Shown here piece after piece: positions 11,800-23,339 of a DNA stretch of 64,000 bases. This stretch comes from Gnetum montanum (taxonomy: Eukaryota; Streptophyta; Gnetopsida; Gnetales; Gnetaceae), in contig MNCI01019113.1 in the NCBI GenBank assembly GCA_015680685.1, forward strand, positions 805,735 to 869,734, written 5' to 3'. Every line of letters starts with the position of its first letter. Position 1 is the stretch's first letter. Under the pieces are notes generated by a model, which did no database searches, was not told where the DNA came from, and worked only from the letters and a program-made list of their open reading frames with translations. The translations under genes and the position numbers were made by a program.

Positions 11800-12200
11800 G
11801 GATCTACACTATAATGCTAACTCATGTTGTTTCTGATTGGATCAAGGCTAGTAATCTTCCTACAAAAGGATATGATCCAAGAATTCCATTCATCTATCTA
11901 CAAATTGCTGGATAAGAGCCATGCAAAGCTCTTCTTGATTTTTGTTTTAGTGTTAAACTCATCTCCCATTATATGTACAAGGCTTGGAACCTACCACCTC
12001 TTAAGAAGAGTAACAACCATCTAGAATTAGCAAATCAGTCGATTACTGTCCCTTTGGAATTAGTAGAGGACATCATGACCATGGTTTGTGGGTGGTCCTA
12101 TCCTACTCATTTTCTAGTAATCAAGGTGAACAACTACAAAAATAACTTCCCTATCATTATGGAAAGAGATTAGTTAAGCATGGTCAATGCGTGAATGGGT
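11800..12200 (+). pseudogene. Aspartic protease region of Ath-1
   Basis: Cuts the Gag-Pol precursor. The stretch VVSDWIKASNLPTKGYDPR leads to the active-site strand LLDFCFSVKLIS, a decayed form of the usual D-S-G-[AS]; the catalytic Gly is lost. It continues with MYKAWNLPPLKKSNNHLEL and CGWSYPTHFLVIKV, which match Ath-2 and nA-1. Stop codons (for example after IMERD near 12173) confirm decay. Confidence 0.75.
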
Positions 12201-12594
12201 ATAAGGGACCTATCTCTAGAAACATTCAAGGAAAATGAGCTAAGAAAGATTGAGAAGAAGCATATTTCATGCATTACATATATAGTGATAACAAGCACAA
12301 TTATGTGTAAAGGATTTGGTCAATCAAGAGCAAATATGTTAAGGCATGCAATTAGTATGCACAAGAGATCAATATTTAAAGGTGTATGTATGTAGCAAAC
12401 ACAAAGCAGGAGGACACCCAATGGCTAATAGCTAATTCAAATAGTAGCATAATATGCATGGAGCCAACTGAGAGCCTAACATGTGCATATGTTAAAGGCA
12501 TGGAAAAAATTAAACAAGTTCATTCCCAACTCTCTAATGAAGATGATGATACCTATTGGGGAGAGCTGAAAATCCCTAATCACTTCAAGTAGGA

Positions 12595-13420
12595 ACCCTT
12601 AGAACTAAAATCTTTATCAACCGATATGGAGTATGCATTTTTAAAGAATGGAAAACTAATCATCATTAATGCCAAACTTGATCCTAAACAAAAAGAAAAT
12701 TTATTGAAGGTGGTAAATAAATGGCCAAAAATCATTTCTTAGTCATATCCAAAGCTAACAGGAATCAATCCAAGGATATGCCAACATCGCATTTACATTG
12801 ATCAAACCATGAAGCCTAGAAGGTAGCCGCAGATGCAGCTAAATCCAAAATTGAAGAAATCGTCAAGGAGGAGATAGAGAAGCTCCTCAAGGTAAGGTTC
12901 ATCTATCCAATCACAAATAGTGAGTGGGTTAGTCCATTCATAAGTATACCAAAGAAGGATGGAAAATTGTAGGTCCACATCAAATTTAAGTTGCTAAATA
13001 TGGAAATGTTTAAGGATCACTTTCCTTTGTCATTTGTGGATCAAGTATTAGACACCGCATCTAGGCATCGTTATTATAGTTTCTTGGATGGTTATAGTGG
13101 TTATAACCAAATCCAAATTACACCCAAAGATTAGACCAAGACAACATTCACGAGTCCCTGGGGGACTTTTTCATATTGTAAGATGTCATTTGGCCTATGT
13201 AATGCCCCTAAAACATTTCAATGCTTGATCCTAAGTATCTTTCAACAACAAATCAGTAGTGGTGTTGAAGTCTTCATGGATGACCTCTCCACCCATGGAG
13301 CTATCTTTGAGCAAGCCTTAGACCGACCTAAGTAAGTATTGAAGAGATGTGTTGAGACAAATCTATCACTCAGCTGGCAAAAGAGCCATCTCATGGTCTA
13401 ATAAGGCATTGTGCTAGGGC
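12595..13420 (+). pseudogene. pol: Reverse transcriptase of Ath-1
   Basis: Copies element RNA into DNA. The lead-in (MEYAFLKNGKLIIINAKL, then ICQHRIYIDQ and LNPKLKKIVKEEIEKLL) is the signature spacing of Athila/Tat RTs. Then come WVSPFISIPKKDGK, FLDGYSGYNQIQITP, FSYCKMSFGLCNAPKTFQ and the catalytic box as VFMDDLS, where both Asp survive. Single-base stops occur (TAG for Gln or Trp). This is the best preserved catalytic centre in the window. Confidence 0.9.
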
Positions 13421-13689
13421 ACCGAATTTCGCAAAAAGGGATTGAGGTAGACTCAGAAAAGATAAGATTCATCCAAGGAATAACATGCCAACCAAAGATT
13501 GTTAAAGATGTTCGATCATTCCTTGGACACTAGTTACTACTGGTGCTTTATTGAGAATTTCTCTAAGATTGCAAAGTCATTGGTAAAACTTACAAAGAAA
13601 GATGCATCTTTCATTTAGACAAAGGAATGTAAAAATTCATTCCAACAATTAAAAGAGAAACTCATATAAACACCAATCCTACAAGCACT

Positions 13690-14110
13690 ATATTGGTCCA
13701 AACCATTCCATATCATGATAGATGCATCTAACTATGCTTTGAAAGTAGTGTTCATGCAAATGGACAATAAGAAATGTCCATAGTATATCCACTATGCAAG
13801 TCAAAGCATTGTGGGAGCATAGTTAAATTGCACCACCATGGAGAAGGAATTAATGGCAGTGGTGTATGCACTAGAAAAGTTTAGACATTATGTGCTAGGA
13901 TACAAATTATTTGTACATATGGACCATAAAGCAATTTTCTTCATTATGAAAAAGTCGACGGTGAGCACTCATGTCATACAATGGCTTGTGATCTTATAGG
14001 AATTTGATCTTACTATGGTAGATCAAAAAGGGACTGAGAATGTGATCACTGACCACCTCCCTCACTTAAGATGGGATAACAAAGAGGAGGAGAGCCTGCT
14101 CTCTAATTAG
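13690..14110 (+). pseudogene. pol: RNase H of Ath-1
   Basis: Removes the RNA strand during reverse transcription. Motifs: FHIMIDASNYAL (first Asp), TMEKELMAVVYALEKFRHY (catalytic Glu) and LFVHMDHKAIFF (later Asp). The order and spacing are those of Ty3/Gypsy RNase H. In-frame stops are present near 13780 and 14000. Confidence 0.85.
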
Positions 14111-14199
14111 TTTCCAAACAAACTCCTCTTTACAGGAGTAATAAGTAAACAAATGCCTGCAAAAGTAACATGGTATAATGGCATCCTCACATCTATTCT

Positions 14200-14994
14200 C
14201 ACTTAGGAGATGTCACAAGACTTGGATTTTAGAAAAAAAGCAACAATTTCTCCATCAAGCCAAGTACTTCATGGAAATCAATGGACACCTTTACAAGGTG
14301 TGTGCTGATGGCCTAATTCGTTGGTGTATCATTGACAAAGATCTGGGTGTTCTCCAGGATGCTCATGAAGGACCTTGCAGAGGCCACTATGTAAGGAGAT
14401 GCATGGCCATAAAAATCCTGATGGCTAGATACTATTGGCCTACAATCTTTAGGGATGCCCACTAATTCATCAAGTCTTATGAACATTATCAACGTGATGG
14501 GGGAATGACCACTCACATGGAAGGTCCTCAATAGTGGATTCAACCACTAAAACCTTTGACATATGGGGCATTGACTTCATGGGTCCCATCACACCTATGT
14601 CCAATGGAAAGGTGTATATTATAGTAGTAGTTGACTACTACACAAAATGTGTAGAAGCAGTAGCTGTTACTGGTTGTACATCATCTATTACTACCAAATT
14701 TATACAAAAAAATATCGTGAATAGGTTTGGGGTGCCACATTCACTAATTTCTGATAATGGAACTCATTTCACATGTGCCACATTTAGAAAGTTAATGCAA
14801 CACTTAGGGGTAGAACATAAATTAACAACATCTTACCACCCCCAAGCTGACAATCAAGTAGAGGTAACCAACTAGAAGATTACAAAAATACTAACATGAA
14901 CCATTAGCAAGTATAGGAAGGATTGGAGTATAAAGCTTAACAATGCTCTCTAGGCTTATTGTTCAACTTGGAAACTTCTTATTGTCTATTCTTC
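14200..14994 (+). pseudogene. pol: Integrase of Ath-1, truncated by an assembly gap
   Basis: Inserts element DNA. An N-terminal zinc-finger remnant spans about 14290-14490 (GHYVRRCMAIKIL, then KSYEHYQRD, where expected Cys are Tyr). The catalytic core has IDFMGPITPMSNGK (first Asp), ISDNGTHFTCATFRK (second Asp) and HPQADNQVEVTN (Glu). Stops follow at 14874 and 14897. The C-terminal domain falls in the N run at 14995-15222; Ath-2 shows it ended with a GPY/F-type domain. Confidence 0.85.
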
Positions 14995-15222
14995 NNNNNN
15001 NNNNNNNNNNNNNNNNNNNNNNNNNNNNNNNNNNNNNNNNNNNNNNNNNNNNNNNNNNNNNNNNNNNNNNNNNNNNNNNNNNNNNNNNNNNNNNNNNNNN
15101 NNNNNNNNNNNNNNNNNNNNNNNNNNNNNNNNNNNNNNNNNNNNNNNNNNNNNNNNNNNNNNNNNNNNNNNNNNNNNNNNNNNNNNNNNNNNNNNNNNNN
15201 NNNNNNNNNNNNNNNNNNNNNN
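14995..15222. other. Assembly gap (228 n)
   Basis: Falls between integrase and the spacer. By comparison with Ath-2 (about 49700-50255) roughly 550 bases should lie here, so the n count is not the true length. Confidence 0.9.
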
Positions 15223-16690
15223 GCTTCTTAGTTTTTCTACTTTTTATTTTTCATGTTTTTTATTTTTACAAATTATTTATTTTACAAATTTTTGATTTTC
15301 AATTTTTTTTAATTTTACACCATAGTTAGTACCTTTGAGAATTTCTTGATTATTTTACACTTTCTTGTATATTTTATTTATTTATTTATTTGAGTGTGAA
15401 TTTTCATCATTTTTGCTAATAAAAGTGCTTTATTGTCACAAGACACAGTGCTACTATTACTGTTCACTGATGATGGTTTGTGCTTAATGTTGTGATTGTT
15501 GATGTTTGGTTTCTATTTTTGAATTTTGATGCCTAATGACTATGACATGGCTTATTTTTCATGGAATAGGCAGTGAGTACATGTCATCTGCCCATCCAAT
15601 AAACTCTATGATTTTCCTTATTCTGGGAATTTGAGGTTTCTCTCATTAAAGAAATTTTTAATCAATCAATGACCTTGGTAGTTCTAGAATTAGGAAGGAT
15701 CCAAAGGTGTGTGAAGGGTGTGACTTCAAGGGGACTCAATACTCTTTGTCTTGCTCTTCTTACTTAAGTTCTTAAGTGTTTTTCATAGACTTCTTACCAT
15801 TCCACACCACCCACTAAAGGTAGTCAAAATAACATCATTGCATGGTGTGGTTTCCATTCAAAATAAAACTATGGAAATTCAAAGCTTACCCCTTGGAAAA
15901 ATAAATGGGCTACATGCACTAGTTATGGGACTTTAATGACATGCACCTATGCCTAACGATGCCCTCTAACGTGGTCTCTCACTTTCTACTTCTCTATTTT
16001 CCTCTTTGTGGAATAATGGTTGTTTTGTGGAAGCAATCTTGTGTCTCAAGTGGGTGGATCGATCTTAGAGTAGTGATGCAAAGTCATTGAGAGTGGTTGG
16101 TTTTGGTTTGGACTAAGGATGGAACTTCTCAAGTCATTTTAAACACAAATTCCACAAGGGACTTCTTATGACCTCAATTTGGAACTCCATTCCACCTTCT
16201 CAATCATCCATCCATGTTGCTATAAATTGCCTCACTACCAAGTTCTATGTTATGCTCTATGTCTTAGTCTAATGTGTTGGGATTCTTGAGTAGATTTTCT
16301 TTGGTTGGTGTTTAACTTTACATCATCATTAAATCAACTATGGGACCCACAAACTTCTTAGTTGAGGTTATGCAAGGGCAAAAAGGACATGAGCCTACTA
16401 TGGAGAGGATCCACTTGCATAGCTCTTAGCTTGGTTAGTTAAGGTTCCTTACCTTTAACATTGCTACAATCCTATCTTTCACATTTTCCATTGCATAAAC
16501 CACTCAGTACTCCTTAATCTTTCATTTCATTCATCCACTAAATCAATTTTTCTCCATTCTTTAGCTTTATGAGCTTTAACACCCTCTTCTCATGTTTCCA
16601 TACTAATCTTGGTCTTTAGAGCTTTCATTTAACACTAATTTCACTCAAAAACTCTTTATATTTTGCAAGTTTGACTAAGGTCAAAGTTTG
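15223..16690 (+). other. Spacer between integrase and second ORF of Ath-1
   Basis: No coding signal. Opens with T-rich sequence, then blocks shared with Ath-2 (CTTCAAGGGGACTCAATAC near 15725 matches 57138) and, reversed, with nA-1 and nA-2. From about 16045 to 16940 Ath-1 holds nearly 0.9 kb that Ath-2 lacks. Confidence 0.6.
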
Positions 16691-16699
16691 AGTATGGTG

Positions 16700-16800
16700 G
16701 TCAACAATTGCATCGTTGAGGCCCCACTGACACATCCACCCTAGTTGATGAGGCCTAGTCGACTAGGCCTTGTCAACACATCGTAAAAACCCTATATATA
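16700..16800 (+). promoter_or_regulatory. Putative internal promoter before the second ORF
   Basis: A compact block of GGCC/TCGA palindromes like the LTR U3, including the perfect 20-base palindrome AGGCCTAGTCGACTAGGCCT (16751-16770), then a TATA box CCTATATATA at 16791-16800. LTR-like architecture 470 bases ahead of the second ORF suggests it drives that ORF. The sequence is seen; the promoter role is inference. Confidence 0.55.
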
Positions 16801-16946
16801 CCACTGAACACTTTGTAATTTTTTTCCATTTCCTCATAACACAAGGGAAGTTTTTGAAATTTCTTAGAGCCCAAAACCTTCTAGAGCTCATAACTTCCCA
16901 ACCGTTACCCAAATCACTTTGTTTCTTGATCTTGCACTTACCAAAG

Positions 16947-17265
16947 GTAAGATCTTTATCATGGGAGCCACAAACCTTAAAATTTCTGATGAACAATCAA
17001 TGAAATTTCTCAATAATTTTCCTAACTCCCCCAAAGGGTTAATAACCTTAACAACATATAAACATTAACTTTTTCACAAATTAACCCTTTCAACAGCCTT
17101 CAGGATGATTTATTAATGAAAATACATAAATAGATAATAATTGGATAAATTAAAATAGCCATAATCACAACTTAGCCAAGTGTAACTATCCTTAAGAGAT
17201 AAGTTATCCCAATTAATTTAAGGTTACACAATAATTGCTAATCCATGGTTTTATTATGATTATAG
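16947..17265 (+). other. Predicted 5'UTR intron of the second ORF (Ath-1)
   Basis: Donor CCAAAG|GTAAGATC, branch-like GCTAATCC about 30 bases before the end, and acceptor TGATTATAG directly before ATGGCAC. Ath-2 has the same donor context (57516), related interior and acceptor (57809), also directly before ATG GCA. AT-rich composition suits a plant intron. Splicing itself is unproven. Confidence 0.55.
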
Positions 17266-18348
17266 ATGGCACTAAAGGAAAAACATCGACAAGAAGGAGA
17301 AACCTTACAACCATAGGAGAAATGACCCAAAGCTAGAAGGGGCTAGCAAGAACAAGGCCAAGAACTACCTAAGGCAACCCATGCAGTAGGACCTCTTTGA
17401 GGGGAGCCTGAAGTGGAATCTATCCAAAAAAATCCAAAGGAAGAAGTGTCAACCAAACAATCATAAAGGGGAGAAGTGCCTAGTGCCTAGTCCTGTAACA
17501 AGGCTTGAGGTCACTTTGACTCAAGCCTACCTTGATATCATCAAGTCCTGAGAAATTCAACGATCCATTCTTCAAAAAATCAACTTTAGGCCATTTTTAG
17601 AGAAGGCTCCAAAGGATGTCAAGACTCAATTGTGAATCTCACCCATATGGCCAATCATCACATCCAGTGAGGAGTGGTACATGAAAGAAACATACCTCTT
17701 CTAGAACAATTGAAGGCTAGGATCCATAGTCAAGATTAAGGACATTCAAGTGTCCTATTCAACAAAAGCTATTGCATAGGCACTTGGGTTTCCTGACACT
17801 AGAACATAGCTAGCAAGATTATCCACATAAGAGGACCCTAAGGCCAAGAAGAAGTGGACCCAGCATTTCTATAGGGTGGACCATAAAAAGTATGGTGTGC
17901 TCACACTAGTGGAGCGAATTTATTTCAAGATTAACACCTATAATCTCAATCCAATAGTAAGGCCAAGCAAGGTGACTACTTTCTCCACCCTAGGAATGTA
18001 CCACTCTAAGCAGGAAGTTCCCTGTTAACCTTCCACAACTACTATACTTAGAGATTGAAAAAAATTTAAAATAAAATGAACATGGAAGAAAGACTCTACC
18101 CTTTCCATGCTTATCAAAAAACCTTGCAAGAGGGTAGGCATCATTTGCTACTCCAATGACACACTCAAGCATACTCCTTTGGCTTCATGATCCAAGATCA
18201 TGAAAGAGAATGTGCTAGTAATGACTCAATTAGAGGAGCTACCGCCGCCACCACCCACTCAAGAAATAACACTAGAGGCCCCTGCAACCATGGAATGGCT
18301 ACAAAAAATTTAAGAATAGCTTTTGAGTAAATAAAGAGCAACAAGCAA
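17266..18348 (+). pseudogene. Second ORF of Ath-1, N-terminal part (plant transposon-protein-like)
   Basis: Begins ATGGCACTAAAGG right after the predicted acceptor. It opens basic (KEKHRQEGE), then a folded-looking region (about 17640-18190) with WYMKETYLF, VSYSTKAIAXALGFPDTRT, ERIYFKINTYNLNPIVRPSK and IKKPCKRVGIICYSNDTLKH. The order resembles the putative plant transposon-protein domain found near Athila-type elements (...LP/LNP..., ...FP.LI..LC...G...). A Pro/Glu-rich linker (PPPPPTQE) precedes the coiled-coil half. Stops are frequent. A solo LTR splits it at 18349; the frame resumes at 19387. Family match is by eye. Confidence 0.6.
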
Positions 18349-19381
18349 TGATGACTGGTGAGGTACCCCTACACTCAACCATACAAAATGAGCATAGCAC
18401 ACGCAATTTGGTCGAACTCCGTAGACTAAGTGCCTACACGCCCCATGGAACACTTGGGGTTAATCATTCGTTGTCTTCCCAGAGTTACTTGTGATTGTCA
18501 CGGTGTATGGTTAAGTAAGTCCGAGGTATATGATTTTTATGATCTTTTATGTTGTATCTCCTATGCTATCGAGGTGAAGGGTTGGAGAAACTAACTAACT
18601 CTAACTAATGAACTAAGTCTAAATTACCTAGCGTCAGCATCCGTTCCCACTTACCGTACACACCCTAAATCGATGCAACCGCAGCTACCAAATGCTAATC
18701 ATTGCTGGGATCACCACGTGTAATGCACATGCTCGAAGTGGTCATACTGAGGTACTTAACTAGGAGGAAAGGGTTGAGAGAATCTAATCTAGCCTAAGTG
18801 TGAGGAGCAACCAATTCCTTGACTAACCATATACATCTTGGTGCATGACTACCACTGGGATCACCAAGCGTAGATCCTGGATACGCCACTGGGTTACCAA
18901 GTAGTCACACTTAGATGCTCGTAATCAAGTTGTATTCATACCATGTTGTGATGAGCAACTAATTCCTTGACTATCCGTACACATCCTTAGATGCTCATAA
19001 TCAAGTCGTACTCATTCCGCATTCTAGGAGTTTAAGGGTGAGAGAGAGAAAGCAATAAATAACATTAAAATAAAATCCTATTCCATGCACTACAAGGTTT
19101 ATCGAAAAATCTCATCTTTATTTCCATACACAACTTGTGTTCAGGTACAATGTTGCTCGAATAAAGATCCGTTCACTTTAGGACTCCTACTATGGGCACA
19201 TGGAAAATATTCTATCCCTGGAGTGATCAAACTGCTAGAGTTTCCCTACTTCTAGCCCAGGATGAGGAAACAAGGGAGAGCCTCCTCTTATTTATAGATA
19301 TGACGATGCACCGCGATATCACATATGCGATATCACAAGGGAAGACACGATATCGCGGCTTATGCAAATCGCATCTCATCA
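18349..19381 (-). mobile_element. Solo LTR inserted in the Ath-1 second ORF
   Basis: 1033-bp LTR in reverse, TGATGA...CATCA ends, flanked by near-duplication AGCAA (18344-18348) and AGCAG (19382-19386). On the minus strand it has a GATATC-rich U3 (19310-19381), TATA (19290s), the shared GGATCTTTATTCGAGCA and the GGGGTACCTCACC end. No internal region is present, so it is the product of LTR-LTR recombination. It is longer than other minus LTRs because of a partial internal duplication (about 18800-18850 and 18950-19015). Confidence 0.85.
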
Positions 19382-19386
19382 AGCAG

Positions 19387-21158
19387 GAATGAGTGAGGTA
19401 GATCCATCTGTATACCAATCCACAATGAGTCACCTTAATCAGGTGACTTGAACAGTTAGCTAGATGGAGAGGGATGGTCCAATTTTCTTTGCCCAAAGAA
19501 TGCAACTACCTTCAAGGTCAGATCCTAATGCTTAAGTGGTCATAGTGTCACTAGCAACACATCATCTATTCCCAAAAATCTTTGGGAATGCTACTAATTT
19601 TTCAGTGAGGTTGGAAGAAGGTAAAGAGGCAACTATCTTCATGATGCAGGACCAAGGGTAAGAGACAGTGGTAGAAGAAGTGGTTAACTGTGTAGTAGAA
19701 GCATTAAATGTACTTGCTACATCTATACTAGATGTATCTACACTTCAAGATATGCATATGTCTATAGGCATGATCAGCAAAAAATTGAACACAGCCTAGC
19801 ATGAACAGTTGCTAGAACAACTAGTAGAAATTTGGCAACTAACTTTAGAAATTTTTTATCTTCTAAAGAACATCACTAAAATCTAGTTAGAGCTACTAAA
19901 CACAAGGGGAAAATGCATTATCCTAGAAGGAAAACTAGAAATGGCCCAAGAGCAAAATCAATGCTTGGCTACGGAGGTTGCCGAACTTCATGCCTAACTT
20001 ATTGAACAAGCACTCCTCAGTCCAAAAATGACAAGGGATGAAGCTATCAAATAGCTTTAAGAATGATTTCAGAAGGTTGAGGAGGAGGTGGTTATGGCCA
20101 TATTTAAACAGTCCATAGTAGAAGCTAAAATGCACTCAATCAAAAAGGACTTGAATCAGATGTGCCAAGAGAATGAAGCATTGACCACACAAAATCATCG
20201 TCTACAAAATGTTGATGCTTAGAAAGGTCAAATGCAAGAATTCATTCATCAATAGTAGGATTATCTTGCCAAGGTAAACACTAAACTAGGGAAATTAGTC
20301 ATAAAGAACCATAATCTATCAATGGAGGACGTACACACCTTGTGCCAAAAATCGACCATTGAGATGGTCGCCTAGAAGAACAAAGCCATAAAATTTGAGA
20401 AAGTGAAGAATAACTACAAGGACTAGGTTGGCCTACAAAAGGAAATAAATGAAAAAGAATTTCAAATTACATAGGAAAAACTAAATGAAGCCCTCCAGCA
20501 ACTCCAACAAGGAAATGAGATGTGGCAACCCATCATTGCTAGGATCAATGCCTACAACAAAGTGGAGATCTTCTTAAAGGAGTTGTAAATTAAGAAAATG
20601 ATAGAGTACATGGAGTTAGACAATCTTCATTATGCAAACCTAGTAATGCTACTAGCTGAACAGCCACAATCCAAATTGGAAAAACAAGTGGCTAGCTCAT
20701 ATTTGCTATACGAAGCCGAGTTCAAACACCACAAGGACACCAAGCAAAAGCTTGAGACTGTTAATGTTGAACTCAAAGTTCTCAAAGGGTCATTCAAAGA
20801 TCAACAATCTATCACTAAGAACCTAGCTAGATGAATGAATGACTACCAAGAGCTGAAGAACATAGTGAGAGCATTTCACATTGAACACAAATAGTTCACT
20901 ACCTAGTTTGTTAATGCTAAGGAGTTGTTTCTAGCAATTCAGTGTCCTTGGGATGTGGCTATTCTAACCAATATTGTGTGGATAGTGCATGATCCTAGGG
21001 GTAAGGAGGAGAAAATGAAAGCACTACTAGATGCTTTCTACCTTCCACCTAAATTCATAGTAGTAGCAGGATAGCCATAGCCACCTCAATAGGCCATGCA
21101 TGAACCTGGTGAAGGTCCCTTAAAGCCTTACAAACCACCACTGCCTAGGACCATTTGA
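19387..21158 (+). pseudogene. Second ORF of Ath-1, C-terminal coiled-coil part
   Basis: Continuation after the solo LTR, collinear with 58880-60620 in Ath-2. Long heptad-like stretches: NQCLATEVAELHA, IKKDLNQMCQENEALTTQN, KLETVNVELKVLKGSFKDQQ, with a conserved FKHHKDTKQKLE segment near 20720. The end is Pro-rich (PPKFIVVAG... KPYKPPLP). Predicted as a long coiled coil with a Pro-rich tail; no enzyme motif and no membrane segment seen. An env-like or Gag-associated role is possible but unsupported. Several TAG/TAA stops. Confidence 0.7.
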
Positions 21159-21354
21159 TCTTCTCCATTAACTTTACACCATCAAGGAACATTCTATTCA
21201 ATTTTGAAGATCTTAACACCTTCATCTTTATAATGAGTTGATCCATACACTTCATTTTTTGTCAAGTCAGTCAGTTTTTTTTGTTTGAAGAAAAGTTAGT
21301 CAATAATTCAATACCTTGCCAATTTTGTAAACGAACTCAAGGATGCATTTTCAT

Positions 21355-21369
21355 TCAGTCGTGGGGGTA
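21355..21369 (+). other. 3' polypurine tract of Ath-1
   Basis: TCAGTCGTGGGGGTA directly before the 3' LTR; nA-1 has TCAGTCATGGGGGTA at the same place on its strand. Confidence 0.7.
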
Positions 21370-22308
21370 TGATGAGTCACATTTTGTTGGTTGCATCAAT
21401 GACACTTCATCAACATGGCCTCATCATCTAGGCCTCATCAACGAGGCCTAGTTGATGCATCATATCATGCGTCGATGTGGCCTCATCAACGTAGTGTCAT
21501 GTGTTGGCTATAAATACATGCTTGCAGCCACATTTATGGCATAAGTAGATTGTAGTTGCAATGGAGCTCTTACATTTTTTCCATTCAAAAGTTAGAATTT
21601 TTCTCCTAAGTGCCCACAACAAAAGTTATTGAATGTACAAATCTTTGTTCAAGCATTGTTGTACCTAAGCATGCCAACGTGTGCAATAATAAAGACGAGC
21701 TTTCTAATAAACCTTGCAGCACTCTGGATAGATTAGCTATTTCATTTATGCATTTAATGTTTTTAGTTATTTATTAAATGTTTCCAATTCATTATTAATT
21801 ATTTCCTAGTTACTATGTTAATGAAGCAGTTAAGCCAAATAGATTACACACATAAATACAACTGCTTTGAACATAACATGTATTTGCTTGGTAATCTCAG
21901 TAGCATTATCACTTGGTACACCTAGTAGCATAGCGCTTGGCCACCCAACAATGGATACGTGGGTTTAGGACATGTATAGAAAGTGAAAATGGATACTTAT
22001 GTTAGGATTAGTTAAATGATTAGTTAATTAGTTAATTTAGATTGGTTATTCAAAATCCTTTTATCTATATTTTGAGCACCAAACTATAAAACATAAAAAT
22101 GATAAAAATTGAATGCCTCAGTTACACTTAACCATACCAAAGAACATCACAAGTTTAATTGGAAAGACAATGATTAACCTTAGTCCTAGATTCACTTCCA
22201 AAAGGGCTAGTGCACTCGAAACAATAAAGTCCATGAAATTTGACCAGATCACATGTGAACACTTCATGATTCATATGGTTGGGCATAGGGGTACCTTGAT
22301 GCTCATCA
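21370..22308 (+). repeat. 3' LTR of Ath-1
   Basis: TGATGAGTCACATTTTG...GCTCATCA, 939 bp, aligned along its length with 8498-9444. TATAAATACATG is at about 21510. The right duplication AAAGC follows at 22309-22313. Differences from the 5' LTR are mostly transitions. Confidence 0.9.
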
Positions 22309-22313
22309 AAAGC

Positions 22314-23339
22314 TATCTCAACCAACCAAAATAACAAAAATAAGCTAAACCTTAGCTCACAAAGAAATAGCCTATTTTAAAACTGACAATCCATTGATGT
22401 ATGACTATGCAACTTTCAAGCTAGATAGAAAGGAGAAGCTAACCAACTACAAATACAAGCTAAAAGAGATAGAAGAACCTATTTAAAATGTTATTCTGTT
22501 GAACAATCTTTACAATCCTTTTCTAATCTCCTAGATGTAATTCCCCTTATCAAATTCGCTCTCGACTTTATATATTAGTCTCTAGCAATTACAACCATTA
22601 TGGAGATTTTGAGCTCATGTTTTGTTAATAAATCCTTCCTCATTCTTCAATCAAAACTCTCAACTGATAACTGTAGTAATTTGAAGAAGCCTTGGTGGCC
22701 TAATTCATTGTATTTGATTCAGGGCCATCAAGCTTTGTTAATAGTACGTCAGTGTTTATTTCTCTTCATATAATCATAGTTCATTAAACAGTTTCTTAGT
22801 CTCTTAATATATTTTTATTATTCTTTCAATTTGAAGCCCTTTTGGTGATAATTGTTGAGCTAATCTTCCATGACTATTAAGATCCTTAAAAGCTTGATTC
22901 ATGAATCTGGCTTAGTGCTATCGAGCTTCTTTAATGTTTCTATGAGCACCTATTTCTCCCTTAATTGATTTAGTTATGGAATTCATTATTTCTGTTAAAG
23001 TAGCCCCTTACATTGGTTTGGATTTAAGTTTTTTCTTTATCAATTTCTAGTAACTATCATTTGAATAATCCTTTTTGGCTAAGGTAATAGCTTTCTAGTA
23101 TCTCTTAGTTGAACCATTGATTCCTGCTCCTTTCTGTACATTTGCATGGGTCAAGCTTATTTTCCTAAATTTTTTATTTTAAGTTTTAATGGTGATTTAG
23201 TGCTTTAATGATACCTCTATGCTACTCTTTATTCTATTTTCTAGCTCTATTTATGAATGTAACCTCTATTTTTGCTTAGCCTTTACATCATCTTTAGCTA
23301 TAAAGCCTCATTTTTGAATTTTTGCATAAAGCTATTCTA
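22314..23339. other. Unassigned sequence right of Ath-1
   Basis: AT-rich; no gene, LTR or known repeat recognised. It is the original neighbour of 7591-8492, separated by the Ath-1 insertion. Confidence 0.4.

Larger units (their letters stand above)
8498..22308 (+). mobile_element. Ath-1: long Athila/Tat-type Ty3/Gypsy element with a second ORF
   Basis: Complete element flanked by perfect 5-bp duplications AAAGC (8493-8497 and 22309-22313), with LTRs of 947 and 939 bp. Internal order: Asp-tRNA-like primer site, gag, protease, RT, RNase H, integrase, long spacer, promoter-like palindrome block, predicted intron, second ORF, polypurine tract. The RT lead-in and Gag match the Athila/Tat clade. 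A minus-strand solo LTR (18349-19381) sits in the second ORF. Without it the element is about 12.8 kb. Stops and frameshifts break every ORF, and assembly gaps lie at 9684, 9737, 11294 and 14995-15222. Confidence 0.9.

Noticed and set aside
14943-15329. Long open frames across 14943-15329
   Set aside because: They run through the 228-base n gap, which cannot create stops; only the flanks are real sequence.
19192-19505. Open frames overlapping the LTR array near 19300
   Set aside because: They lie within the solo LTR and its junction; no conservation with other family copies.
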